Assembly: GCA_950097015.1 (NCBI GenBank)
Contig: CATNEN010000015.1
Coordinates: 913,501-977,500 of the forward strand
Origin: Macrostomum hystrix
Lineage: Eukaryota; Platyhelminthes; Macrostomidae
DNA length: 64,000 nt
Direction of reading: 5' to 3'
Shown here one piece after another: positions 24,604 through 35,334 of the stretch. The notes under the pieces were generated by a model that was not told where the DNA came from, ran no database searches, and saw only the letters and a list, made by a program, of their open reading frames with translations. How positions within the stretch are numbered: the stretch's first letter is position 1; the number at the start of each line of letters is the position of its first letter. Position numbers and translations under genes: made by a program.

Positions 24604-25129
24604 TTGCTTGCTAATTTCAGTTCTCCCATCGCTGAATAGAACCAATTCTATTTTGGCTTCAGACCATTGACACAGGGAACCTGCGCTGTCTAAATGCAAT
24701 TGCAATTTCCCTACTTTCTAAGAAACCACTGCTTCGCTTCAAATTTTTGTCGTGTGTGTTCTGATTCCAGGAAAAGTCTATTTATTCACAAAGTACCATA
24801 GTTATTGTGTACTCGTAACAACAATAGTTAACATGAATACAGTATTTTGCAGCATGACGCATAAGCTGGCTGGCTTATTGATTTCTGATTATTGCCTCGA
24901 AAACTGAGTAACTCAACACTTGTCGACGTGTTTCTCTTAATTGGCTTGTTTTGTTAGAATCTGCACGAATCCTGATGCCGTATGAAAACTGCAAGCTTAG
25001 ACATCAACCAAAGGCAATGCCAGATAGTCTACCTAGCTACTTGCTATGACTGGATGCAGCACTGGTGAGAAAATAACAATTTACTTCGGGTGTGTCATAA
25101 GTAATGTCACTGAGGGTAAAACAGACCAA

Positions 25130-26239
25130 CTAACAATCGCAGATGAACGAAACTGTATCAATCAACAACATAGTGTCCCCAATATCAATCACCCTCTGGC
25201 AGTGCTCGTACAGCTTCTCTACCTCAGCCTGCAGGTGTTTTTCCTCCAGCTGTCGGAACCAGTGCAACGCGGTTTCTTTGACCTCATCATGGTTTGCGAA
25301 ACTTCTCTGGGAAAAGTCTGCCTTCAGCCATTTAAAGAGAAACCTGTCGCACAAGTTGAAGTCTGGGCTGTAGGGACTCTGCCAGAGCAGATTTACTCGC
25401 CGTCCAGCCAGAAAATCCGAAACAGCCTGACAGGTGTGGGGCCGTGCGTTGTCCATCTGCCACAGAACTTCGTTCAGGTGAATCGGGTTTGACCGGAGCG
25501 TGCGCCAGAGGTTCCCAGTGTGTCGGACAAAGTCGATGAAGTACTGGCCATCGACCTTGGTGTTTGGCGGAGTTGTACAGATGGAGACTCGTTTGTTTGG
25601 CGTGAATGCCACCAGCAGCATGGTCTTCTTGTCTGAGATGGACCTCCTGGTCACAGTCAGCCTGGAGTCCCCAGCTCCCAGCCAGCAGCGATTGTCTGCC
25701 TTGCTGCTTTTGCCATCCAGGTGGAGCCAGGTCTCATCCTCAACAACCAGGCAGTTTAGGATGTCATCCAAGCCCCGGCTGCTGAACACCTTGCGGATCT
25801 GATTGGCGCAGTTCATACGGGCCTGACGTTGGTCCGCAGTGAGGTCATGGGGCACCCAGACCAAGCAGACGTTTCGGAGATGGAGATCCTCTGTCAAGAT
25901 GCGATGGACTGTCTTGAAATCAATCTCCAAGCAGTCCGCTAGCTCCCTGACAGACTGCCGCGGGTCTTCCTTGACCAGGTCGCTGATGACTTCGATGTTC
26001 TCTATTGTCCTGGTTGAACATGGTCGTCCAGATCTGGCGGCATCTCCCAATTCGAACCCAGGATCAGTAAAGTTCTGAAACCACCTGTAAATTGTCCTGC
26101 GAGTTGGGCAGTTGTCTGGCAGTGTGTTCCGGAGATCCTCCTCTACTTCAAGTGCAGATTTTCCAAGCTTGAAGCGAATGAAAGCGTAGAACTGGATGTG
26201 CGTCTTGTCGTGATTCATGTTGAGTTTTGCTCGTTGCAA
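25130..26239 (-). CDS. Mariner-family transposase, intact
   Basis: A single uninterrupted 369-codon frame. The N-terminal helix-turn-helix region (to about 110) includes TRRTIYRWFQNF and GRPCSTRTIENIE. The linker motif is WVPHDLT. The catalytic region has EDETWLHL (first Asp), MDNARPH (second Asp) and YSPDFNLCDRFLF (third Asp). Exactly 34 residues separate the second and third Asp, the D34D arrangement of mariner. The product cuts and pastes the element into TA sites. It is slightly longer than the usual ~345 residues; an in-frame Met at position 8 is an alternative start. The stop lies about 45 bp from the left inverted repeat. A Helitron now sits upstream of the start, which may have separated the gene from its promoter. 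Confidence 0.97.
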   Translation of the reverse strand: MQRAKLNMNHDKTHIQFYAFIRFKLGKSALEVEEDLRNTLPDNCPTRRTIYRWFQNFTDPGFELGDAARSGRPCSTRTIENIEVISDLVKEDPRQSVRELADCLEIDFKTVHRILTEDLHLRNVCLVWVPHDLTADQRQARMNCANQIRKVFSSRGLDDILNCLVVEDETWLHLDGKSSKADNRCWLGAGDSRLTVTRRSISDKKTMLLVAFTPNKRVSICTTPPNTKVDGQYFIDFVRHTGNLWRTLRSNPIHLNEVLWQMDNARPHTCQAVSDFLAGRRVNLLWQSPYSPDFNLCDRFLFKWLKADFSQRSFANHDEVKETALHWFRQLEEKHLQAEVEKLYEHCQRVIDIGDTMLLIDTVSFICDC

Positions 26240-26365
26240 AAAGAAGATTTCATCGCGTTGCGCTTGCTAAATCTGATTAACAAATTCTTGCGACAGTTTT
26301 GGCCATAGACATTAAAATTGCTGCTCAGGTGTGGTGGCAACTTCTCAATAAATGTACTTTCAGAA

Positions 26366-26767
26366 TCTATATATATAAAAGTGAAAACTCTGTCTGTGTG
26401 TGTGTGTGTGTGTGCAACCTTTTGTCTTTATAGACGCCGAAACCGCTCAACCAAATCGCACCAAACTTTGCACATACCTAAAACCACCTACGATTTTTGA
26501 GCAGTTTTTTGCACTTTTGAGCAGGAAGGAAATGATTTTTCGGGAATTTGAGTAGCCTATTGCACTCAGCGTAGGTGGTTTTAGGTATGTGCAAAGTTTG
26601 GTGCGATTTGGTTGAGCGGTTTCGGCGTCTATAAAGACAAAAGGTTGCACACACACACACAGACACACAGACAGAGTTTTCACTTTTATATATATAGATA
26701 GGCTACTCAAATTCCCGAAAAATCATTTCCTTCCTGCTCAAAAGTGCAAAAAACTGCTCAAAAATCG
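26366..26767. repeat. Inverted duplication of the Helitron 5' end (A-B-A'-B')
   Basis: Segment A (26366-26492, the Helitron 5' terminus with a GT-dinucleotide run) is repeated in reverse complement at 26570-26698. The adjoining segment B (26493-26559) is repeated in reverse complement at 26699-26767. Near-perfect arms of about 127 and 67 bp could fold into long hairpins. A second TC terminus therefore faces right at 26698 on the minus strand. Confidence 0.9.
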
Positions 26768-27184
26768 TCAAAAAATCACTCAATTCGACATATCGTCGCC
26801 CCACTTTGTCAGATTTTCTCCAAATTTGATCCACTTACACTTTACATGTTTTCCAACAATGCTGTCAATTTTGAACATCTCTACTCAATCCAGAGCAAAG
26901 CTGCATCATCTCAAAGTGAGTCACTTTTTGTTTTCCGAGGACAGCCACCCCAACTCCCCTCCGCCACTCTGCGGGCCAAATTTTATTACAGCCACCCCCT
27001 CCCTTCCCCGGGCGCCGAAGCCCCAGACTGTACATTGTATTTCAAGCCGTGAATGTACACAGCCCAAACCCCTAGACTGTCTACTGGCCCCCAAGCAGCA
27101 CTGAGACTGAGTGCGGTGAGTGCGGTGGCGTTCCAGTGCGCAGGGCTCTCCGGTCGATATTTCTCTCCAGCCAGCCTGGGATAG

Positions 27185-27808
27185 AAGAAAGAGAGAGGCT
27201 GGTCAGAGAGGGAAATTCTGTGTCCTAGAAATGATGCCGCCAACGAAATTAACTACCAACTGCTTCAGGAGTTGCCAGGTGCAGTTTTCACCTACAAGTC
27301 AATTGATACAACGTTGACTGATGACACCGCTGTGGAGTATCCTGTTGAGTTTCTGAACTCTCTAGATCCTCCTGGAACTCCATCGCACAACTTGCAGCTG
27401 AAAGTTGGGGCACCAATTATGCTCCTCCGCAACCTGAATGCGCCAAGGCTGTGTAACGGCACCAGACTGATAGTCAGGCGGCTCTTCCCACACGTGATTG
27501 AGGCCACGATAATGACTGGATATGGCAGAGGAGAGTCTGTGTTCGTTCCCCGGATTCCAATTATCCCCACGGACCTGCCATTTCAGTTCAAGCGACTGCA
27601 GTTCCCTGTGAGAGTGTGCTTTGCGATGACTATTAACAAGGCTCAGGGACAGTCGCTGAAGGTGGCTGGCATCAACCTGGAGACTCCTTGCTTCTCGCAT
27701 GGGCAGCTTTATGTCGCCTGCTCCCGTGTTGGAACTCTAGCTGGCCTATTCATTTTCGCACCAAGGGGAAGAACGAAGAATGTGGTGTATCCCCAGGCCT
27801 TGAGGTGA
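27185..27808 (+). pseudogene. Helitron PIF1-like helicase, C-terminal remnant
   Basis: An open stretch of about 207 codons after an in-frame TAG (27182-27184), ending at a TGA. Motifs: EREILCPRNDAANEIN, LLQELPG, LKVGAPIMLLRNLN, NGTRLIV, TINKAQGQSLKVAGI and LYVACSRVG (helicase motifs V-VI). These are typical of the last third of Helitron Rep-Hel proteins. The Walker A/B region and nuclease are gone, so it cannot be an active helicase. The remnant frame itself is undamaged. Confidence 0.9.
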
Positions 27809-27960
27809 CTCGCAAGCAATTAATAGAAAAGTAGTCACGAATTGACCTTGACCTGTCTAACTCTGAACTGTGAAACAGTTTAATTTTGTTTCTTTGACAT
27901 TGTTATTGTTATGCCATGGCTATTTTCCTTATGTATACGCGTGTACATGCATACTGTATA

Positions 27961-28233
27961 CAGAGGCAGATTTAGGGGGGGGGGCGGGGGGCAGTCGGCC
28001 CCCTAAATTTTAATCATGGGAATAAGATGCCCTCACCAGGGGCGCCAGTCGCAGCACTGGCGCCCCTTTTCGGCCGCTGGCGCCCCTTTTTCAGCCGCTG
28101 GCTCCCGTTTTCAGCCACTGGCGCCCTTTCTTGGCTCCTGGCGCCCTTTTTCGGCCGCTGGCACCCCCTCTGTGATTCTCATGGCGCTCCCCTGACAGAC
28201 CGCCCCAAAACAAAATTCCTGGATCTGCCACTG
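27961..28233. mobile_element. hAT-type MITE, 273 bp
   Basis: Terminal inverted repeats CAGAGGCAGATTTAGG and, in reverse, CAGTGGCAGATCCAGG, typical hAT ends. A perfect 8-bp target duplication ACTGTATA flanks it (27953-27960 and 28234-28241). The interior has GGCGCC-rich tandem units (about 28060-28160) and no coding capacity. It sits in the Helitron 3' of the helicase remnant. Confidence 0.93.
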
Positions 28234-28988
28234 ACTGTATAGAGGAGTGGCTAAGAGACATGTTTCTAAAGAAGTAATCAAGAGGGGGCTGTTTGGACAA
28301 ACTTTTCACTTATTTTTTACTTAAAACGCCCTTAAACAAACTCTTCACTTTTCATTAATGCAGTAAATAAATAAATGGTGACCTTCACTATAAAGTTAAT
28401 ACAGAGACGTGAATTGCTTACTGCTTTGCTTTAAATTTCTGCCCCAAAAACAACGGGCAAAAAAAGCTAGTATAATATATTTGGATGATTATTGCTTTGG
28501 GTTCCCGCACAACAACCACAGTGACATTACTTATGACACACCCGTAGTAGATGTTCATTTCGTTGCAAATAAATGTGAAGCTTCACGCGCATAAACATCA
28601 AAAGTGGTCTGAAAAACAAATCCTTCGGAAGCGAAAACTGTTTTCAGATTTCAAACATTTCAATGTATTTGGACTCGTGCACTGCACCCTGTGTTGCAGT
28701 ACTAAACTGGATGCTAGACAGTCCACAGTTGCTTTGCACTGCTATGCAATCACAAGGACTGAAGAAAGTACTCCAGCACTTAACGGATTATTTGTCACGG
28801 TTTCAGCATAAACAAAATCGTTAAGTCCTTGCGAACGCAAAAGGTGCTGCGGTGATCACCCCATGCCTAACAGAGAGTATTTAACAGTAGTTCAGACACG
28901 GACTATCCTGACTGCCTCACACTCTGCACAAACTGCAAACGCATAGTTCTAAACAGAAAGCTTTCAAACTAAATCTCTGTGCAATGCA

Positions 28989-31775
28989 ATGAAATCCTTC
29001 AGTGGGCAAGTTATGGAAACTGCAGCGCTGGCTCTGCTGCTCTGCTCGCTGGCAGCTGGCCAGGTCTCCCAGTGCGCAGCCACAGGCTCACCGGAGCTCC
29101 GCTTCGTCGCCCAGCTCAATATGAACGGCTGCGCGCTGTTCGTGCACGACACGGGAGCGAGCGACGGTCCTCACTTGGCAGTCGAGCCGGTCATGTGCGT
29201 GACGGACAGGCTTGAAGGCTTGAGTCCACTGTATGACGCAGTCACTGACGTGCTGTACCTGAGTATTCCTGTGCTGCTCAGAGATGCTGGAATGCTCGCA
29301 GCAGCTCAGCGCCATCTGGAGCACCTGTCACCGAGATCTGTGAGCTTCCTGACCATTTCAAGCATCCAAGCATCCATGGAAACCAACGTCACAGTGCAAG
29401 TTGATAGCTTCATTTGGAGCCCTGACGAATCTACGGGTTTCATCCGACTGCGAAGCCGAAGTGTAGTCGACATTTTCTTGTTTGCGTAAGTTCCCAGCAA
29501 TCAGCTCACGCTGCTAGGAATATAATAGAGTTCGATTGGATTTTAAATCGCAGCTCACGTCCTTTTCCGCAGATCAAAAATTCGATCAGCTCCATCGGTG
29601 GTGTTAAACAATCTGGTGCTGACCGCATCGACTCGTGTGAATGACACCTGCCATCAGCTCAGCTACCGCCCGATGCTGCAGAACCAGACCTTCTTTGATG
29701 CGGAAGAGGTGAGACAAAAATACTCCCTTCCGGCATGCCGTCAGCTGCGGTTCATCCGCTCGATCAACCTCGAGAACTGCACTGCTCGAGTGCACCAGAG
29801 ACTCGACATCAAGGGCCACTTACTCATCGAGCCTCTGCTCTGCCACAACATCAGCAGCTTGAGCAGCGAGTCAGTCATGTATGACTACAGCCGTAGCATG
29901 TACTACCTCAAGCTGCATGTAGTGCTACAAGATGAGGCCACACTGGAAGCTGTGAGGTCTCAGCTTGCTGATCTGTACCCTCGCTCGGTCACCTTCATGA
30001 AACTGTGGAGTGCTCAGAGCATTGTGAGCTCGGCCTTGAGTTCTCGCTTCTCAATCGGTCCGCTGATGGTGTCTGCAGACTGGAAGACTGCTCAGCTGCA
30101 GTTGTTCTGCAGATTCGAGAAACAATGCCATGTGCTGAGGTCTGTGTAAAGATGTACTTTCTTAGGATAAATGAAAATACAAAAAAATTCATTTTTCAGG
30201 TCCGGAATAATTTTCGAGCCAGTCAACTTGTTTCGCCACATTGGGTGGCAGGTGACGTCGATAGTGAGTCAGCTGTGCCTTGCCAAGTCGGACAAGCCGC
30301 GGTTTCTGTGGAGAATGAGACAAACTGGAGCAGAGTTTCAGCAGGCTCGGTTCATATGTGATCTCCCAAACTGTGATCTCCCCTCGAAGTTTCTCAGCGT
30401 GAAGCAGGTTGGCCGGAACTTCATCAAGATCCAGCAGAGGACCACCGGGAGTGTCAGTTTCCAACGCACCTGGGCTGAGTATGAGGCGGGGTTCGGCGAT
30501 GAGACAGACTTCTGGATCGGTGTGTGAATTCGTCTGCTTTTGATTTCCAAATTATGAGTAAAGAGGAAAAGTGTGTTTGGAGGCGAGTTTAGCTGTTGAG
30601 CTGAGTTAAAAAAGAATCGTAGTGGTAAAATGAGGTGTTAAAAAAGACAAGAAAATTGGAAAGTAATCTCTTGCAAGAACAGGTGGGAGAAGAGATTTCT
30701 GTGGCTAATGGTTGATTGACCAAAGCAAACAAGCTAGAAGCTGCGCGAGGTTCGACCCCTATTTTTGTGTGTGACTAACCGAAAGCATTGATAGGTTAAA
30801 GGCCACCATCAGTCATAGATGATGTCATATAACCACTTTTTTCTTCAATGAGACTGACTGACCATGTGGCGAGAATAGTCTTGTCCATATCTTCTTTTGA
30901 CGTTGGGGCAGGCTACTGGGTTGGTCAAAATAGATGAAAGCCTTTGGTTTCCTGGAGCACGGGTAACTTGAACGGATCTGTCGAGAGCACCCTTGTGGTT
31001 CCCTATATCTAGGTAGGTGCATCTTCAATCTTCAATGGACTCTCTAAATCTAATAACTTTTGCGTTCTCAGGGGCTTGTATTAGAAAACAAGTTCCCTCC
31101 AAAACAGGTTTGTTCCAGTTGAGCTGAAAAACTCAGATTGTAGGAATTTGATCATGAGACAGCTTAATATAATAGCGATGTGAGAGTACTAGTGTTACCT
31201 TGGCTTTCGTTTTACTGTATTCTTATATAGTTAGATTATTTACAGTCTGGTCAGTCCCGGTCTACGCAAGCCGCTTCACAGCAAAATAAATTAATCAATT
31301 ATCAGCTGAATCTGGCCATTCACATCAGCGCCTCCGAATTCTGTCCGACCCCGCAGGTCTCTTCGCCATCCACTCGCTGAGCGCAGGCGGTGCCACACTC
31401 AGAGTGGAGATGGAGCTGTTGAATGGGACTGAGCTGCATGCTGAGTATGCTGGATTCCAGGTTGGAGACGCCAGCACCAAATATGAGATGACGTACCGAG
31501 AGATGCTGAGGGACAGGTCCAATGCTGGATTCGATGCCATGGTGACTCACAAAGACATTCGCTTTTCCACCATGGACAGCGACAATGACAAAAACAGCTA
31601 CGGATCGTGCTCGAATACTTGGGGCAAGGGTGGGTGGTGGTTCAACCATTGCTATTACTTCAATCCAAACGGAATCTTTCCTTCAGGACAGACAACAGAC
31701 TGTACCTACATGGCGACACAGCTGAGGTCCCAGTGCTTGTCTCTCCGCTCAGTGCGGCTTCTGCTGGAGCTGTGA
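28989..31775 (+). CDS. Secreted fibrinogen-related protein, copy 1
   Basis: Exons 28989-29485, 29573-30139, 30200-30519 and 31357-31775 join in frame to about 600 residues. The start is the first Met (a second lies 8 codons on); METAALALLLCSLAAGQ is a signal peptide. Residues about 37-150 and 224-335 are two related repeats of unknown family, one per exon (LRFVAQLN..C / LRFIRSIN..C; HLAVEPVMC / HLLIEPLLC; LSPRSVSFLTISSIQ / LYPRSVTFMKLWSAQ). Residues from about 395 form a fibrinogen-like domain: TGSVSFQRTWAEYEAGFG, TDFWIG, LRVEM, the calcium-site FSTMDSDND and C-x13-C with GKGGWWF, then FNPNG. Such domains bind glycans or other ligands outside the cell, often in innate immunity. The intact copy at 51830 is its paralogue. 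Confidence 0.9.
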
Positions 31776-32519
31776 TCAGCAGCAGCTGAGGAATCGGCCA
31801 AGGACAGCAGAAAATTAAACTTCTCCGCTGCAGCCAGTGGCAACTAAATTCTGAAACAATCTGATACAATAACCGCATGAGTACAGGAGGAAATTACTAT
31901 TTAATTACCTTACTATATGCAAAATTGAACTAAAAGTCAGAGCTCAAAAATCTAAATGACTAGATGAGATCATACTGCTGCGGGATTTAGTAAGATCGGA
32001 TTAAATATACTCAAATTTATACTCACACTGCTCATTCACCAGCTGTTTTAGTATTGATCTGACGCTATTGAAGACAACCATGATAGAAAGAATTTTGCTG
32101 TATGCCTCAGAGACCTCGGGAGCTGGGGAGTCTTGGAACAATGGACCATTGGACAGAAGTCTAATTTAAAGAATAAGTTTTAGGGATTGTAAAGCCATTC
32201 TCAAAGTAAATCCAAACTACTGACAGCAACGACTCCCGTTCAGAACTGGGTATGTTCCGACTTCTTTACTGCATACAGAAAATACGTACTCAGTACTGGG
32301 CTTCACTCTCTAATCGACAAGACTCTATTATCTCGAAATTAGTAACCGATTGGACTTATGAACAGCAGCGTGATGCAAAACTGTCTCCTGACCACAAAAC
32401 AGAATCCATAAATCTTCATAGGTGAACTTTGAAGCAGAATTTACAAGATTCTGGAGACAATGGGCTGAGAAATCTGTAAAACTTAGTTATTTTTAGTTTA
32501 AGACAATAGAAAAATATTT

Positions 32520-32726
32520 GCATTTTCTCTGTCCCGAAATTAGAAGCATCCTAACCAACTTTCGTCTGGGAAAACACAATTTATCGTGTGGAACATTTAG
32601 GTAAGACCTAGAATTCTTTACGGTGATAGGACTTGCACAAAGTGTAGCTCAGAAGTAGAAAAAGAAGTCCATTTTCTCTTAAAGTGTCGCTGGAGTCCAT
32701 ACAGTTCAAGCAGGGAGACATGCACA
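32520..32726 (+). pseudogene. Non-LTR retrotransposon C-terminal fragment, decayed
   Basis: A broken frame reads ILTNFRLGKHNLSCGTFR, then after a stop and shift CTKCSSEVEKEVHFLLKC. This resembles the C-x2-C..HFLLKC zinc-like tail of LINE-type polyproteins. It lies in the extra DNA unique to duplication copy 1, immediately before a partial fibrinogen exon. Confidence 0.55.
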
Positions 32727-32805
32727 CACCTAATGGTACAAGAGAGTAAAGAACTAACAGGAAAACTTATGGACAATTTCATAAAAAGACAATTTCAAAT
32801 TAAAG

Positions 32806-33053
32806 AAAGGTCCACTGTCGGATTCGATGCTATGGAGCACCACAAAGGAGCGCGCTTCTCCACCATGGACAGCGACAATGACAAAGTGCTCGAATCGTGC
32901 TCGAATGCTGGGGGCAAGGGTGGGTGGTGGTTCAATAATTGCCATTTCTTCATTCCAAACGGAATCTTTCCTTCAAGAAAGACTTTAGACAGGGCCTACA
33001 TGATATGGTACACCATCTCTCTCCGCTCAGTGCGGCTTCTGCTGGAGGTGTGA
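32806..33053 (+). pseudogene. Partial extra copy of the fibrinogen-domain last exon
   Basis: An open stretch matching the last ~80 residues of the gene (FDAMEHHKGARFSTMDSDND, GKGGWWFNNC, IPNGIFPSR, SLRSVRLLLEV and TGA). It lacks the first ~170 bp of the exon and its splice acceptor, so it cannot be spliced normally. Its residues (EHHKGAR, AYMIWYT) are closer to copy 2 than to the intact exon just upstream, and its 3' flank is colinear with copy 2's. Confidence 0.88.
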
Positions 33054-34939
33054 TCAGCAGCAGCTGAGGAATCGGCCAAGGACCGCAGAAAATTAAACTT
33101 CTTCGCCGCAGCCAGTGGCACCTCAATTTCCACTGTGCTGTAACAATGTATTCACCAGCCTTATCTGAAACAATAGCTGCAATAATATTCAGAAAAACTT
33201 CCCATTTAATCAGCTTGCTGAATGCACAATTAAACTTGTGAATTGATTATATTGCATGGTTAATTCAGTAAGATCGGAGTAAATATATTTAACTCTGTGC
33301 TCACGCTGCTCAATAACCCGTTTGTTTTAATGAGATTTAAGACTTTCGAAGACAGCTCGAAACCGAAGTTAGCGAACAATACAATGAAGTAGCTCACGTC
33401 TTGTGAGAAAGCCCAATAAAATGGAAACCTGTATCATATGAGAGTCCTTCTTTAGCTGTGAGTAAGGAACTCTGCCCTTCTGAAATAAAAGCCTGCTCAG
33501 GCCACCTGGAACTCATTAGTCTGAGCATTTAATTGCACATTGACTGCTCATGACGCTAATACTGTCTTGATTAAAACCGACAATCACGCGCATCACGCTA
33601 CTGAGGCTCAGTAGGTAGAGTGGAAAATCAGTAATCAAAGTCTATCAGAAATCCAATGCTGCCAATAAACTGATCCAGCTGCCAAAGCGCTGAGGAAATC
33701 TGGTGATAAGCTACACTTATCCTACTACTCACCGCAAACAGCAGTAGTATGATGCCAATTCATTTCTCAGGTCTCCGAATTATCGTTCTAATAATTAATA
33801 ATCTCAGAACGCACTGTTAAAATACGCAAAGGTATTGAGTCAAACAAAACCGACAATATCGCCCTTAGAAACAGGAGCACCAAGGTCTGAAAGCCGCCAC
33901 GCACAAAGTTCAGCATCTCATTTTCAACTCAGCTGGTTCTGTGAGCTCTCAAATCACTCAGCCCCAGAGGTAAAGAAAAGAAGGCTCTCAGATGTCAGCG
34001 ATTGATTTTCGCCTGCTTGGCAAATCGAATGCTGCTCGGAGTTCAAGTAGTTTTCCTCAAGCCACTTGCACCGAAAGCCTGACAGACAGGCCACTTGCAT
34101 GACGTCACCGCTTCGAGTTCCAAGCGTCTAGTTGCTGGGGGCAGACTAAAAAAAGACTGAAATTTATTGTAAACAAAATTTCTGTGCCCGCACAACATCG
34201 CCGATGCTGGCAGTAGGATTATCCCTGCATGGCGGGAGGCTACGCATGGATTAAGCTCACCAGAGTCACGCAAGCGGTCGCTCAGGTGTTGCTGCGCTGA
34301 ATCTGTTGGCTGGCATGACACACGAGATCCGCCTATTTGCTTATCCCCACTGCCTCACTGCTACAGGGCACTGCGGTGCTGCACTCGGCAGTCGGGTCGC
34401 TGAGCCGATAATTGCATGTCCTACCCCGAGCCGCCACCACCCACCCTCTGCGGTGAGTATACTGTATTATGGAGCTCTGAGTTGAGAAGCTGGAGAGACA
34501 AGCACCACCAAACCCTCATTTTCCTGCTGCCAGTATGGGCTGACTGGCCCAAATTTCCTTAAAATTTATTATTAACTGTAGCTGAAACATGCAAAATGGG
34601 GGTTTGACGTGGAGTTGTCGCTGTATTTCTAGATTCAGAGCTCTATGAATGTATAGATTCGACTCTTCTTTGTACTCAAGTCGCCCATCTGAGCAAACAG
34701 CCTGTGCCAAGCCCTACTAAACTCCCGTCCTGGCTAATGAGACATGGAGGCTCCGGTTTCGGGATCGTTCGGGATAGCCCAATCTTGTCTCGTCTAGTGT
34801 TTCTATATTTTTCATTTTTTATCCTTTCACCAAACGAGTCCTTGCTATAGCACTGCCTATGTCGAGCGTCGAGGTATCGCTTAAAAAACCGCTTTCCCGA
34901 CTGTCCGCAGTCATTGCCGGAGCAAGTTCAGAACCTTCG
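33054..34939. other. 3' flank of fibrinogen-domain gene, shared with copy 2
   Basis: Unique non-coding DNA nearly identical to about 54598-56547. No domain is recognised in short frames on either strand. A TGACGTCA lies at 34100-34107 and is conserved in copy 2. Confidence 0.5.
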
Positions 34940-35064
34940 GAACCTTCAGAAATTATTTCAAATTTTTCTTTTTTTTGAGCATTGTTTTAAGCGTTATTCG
35001 ATCAAAAAATAGCTTATTTAATAATAATAATTATAAAACTTTATTCGACGAACACTGATCGAAA

Positions 35065-35155
35065 CCGTTTTCTAAAGTGCTCGACGATTTTCTAAATGTG
35101 TCCAACGATTTTCTAAATGTGTTTAACAGTTTTCTAAATGTATCTACCGTGCCAC
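35065..35155. repeat. Short 21-bp array (TTTTCTAAATGTGT)
   Basis: Four degenerate units of the ACGATTTTCTAAATGTGTCC type, related to the larger array at 36935-37480. Confidence 0.75.
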
Positions 35156-35334
35156 ATGTAACAGGAGATGTAACATGAGATATTTGTTGCCTTCTGGGCT
35201 GAGTAAAACGATGGACACATCGTTTCTATGCTATTTGGGGGCAATGGTTTCCTGTCAAAGAAAAAGGGCGAAAATTTCTTGCTGCGAGTTTGGTAGCCTG
35301 CAAGTAGCCTCCATTCTGGTATTATGGAGGTTCT

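Larger units (their letters stand above)
26366..28470 (+). mobile_element. Helitron inserted in the mariner
   Basis: Begins TCTATATATATAAAAGTG and ends with a hairpin (TGCCC, 11-nt loop, GGGCA) a few bases before CTAG at 28467-28470. It sits between an A (26365) and a T (28471), the Helitron target. It contains the C-terminal part of a PIF1-like helicase (27185-27808) but no Rep/HUH nuclease, so it is internally deleted and non-autonomous. A MITE is nested at 27961-28233. Confidence 0.88.
25084..28547 (-). mobile_element. Mariner element, complete, with nested insertions
   Basis: Bounded by inverted repeats: left CTTCGGGTGTGTCATAAGTA continuing ATGTCACTG, right the same in reverse with one mismatch (CTACGGG), about 29 bp. 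TA lies on each side (25082-25083 and 28548-28549). Removing the nested Helitron (26366-28470) leaves about 1.36 kb, normal mariner size. The duplicate locus (51391 onward) carries the uninterrupted TA site (CAATTTAGTTGTTCATTTCG), so the insertion came after the duplication or in only one copy. Confidence 0.97.
24604..34939 (+). repeat. Segmental duplication, copy 1
   Basis: Starts TTGCTTGCTAATTTCAG and ends GTTCAGAACCTTCG. It is colinear and nearly identical with 50911-56547. It is longer because of the mariner at 25084-28547 and about 1.25 kb of extra DNA around the last exon of the fibrinogen-domain gene (31.7-33.05 kb). Promoter region, four-exon gene and about 1.9 kb of 3' flank are all shared. 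Confidence 0.95.
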
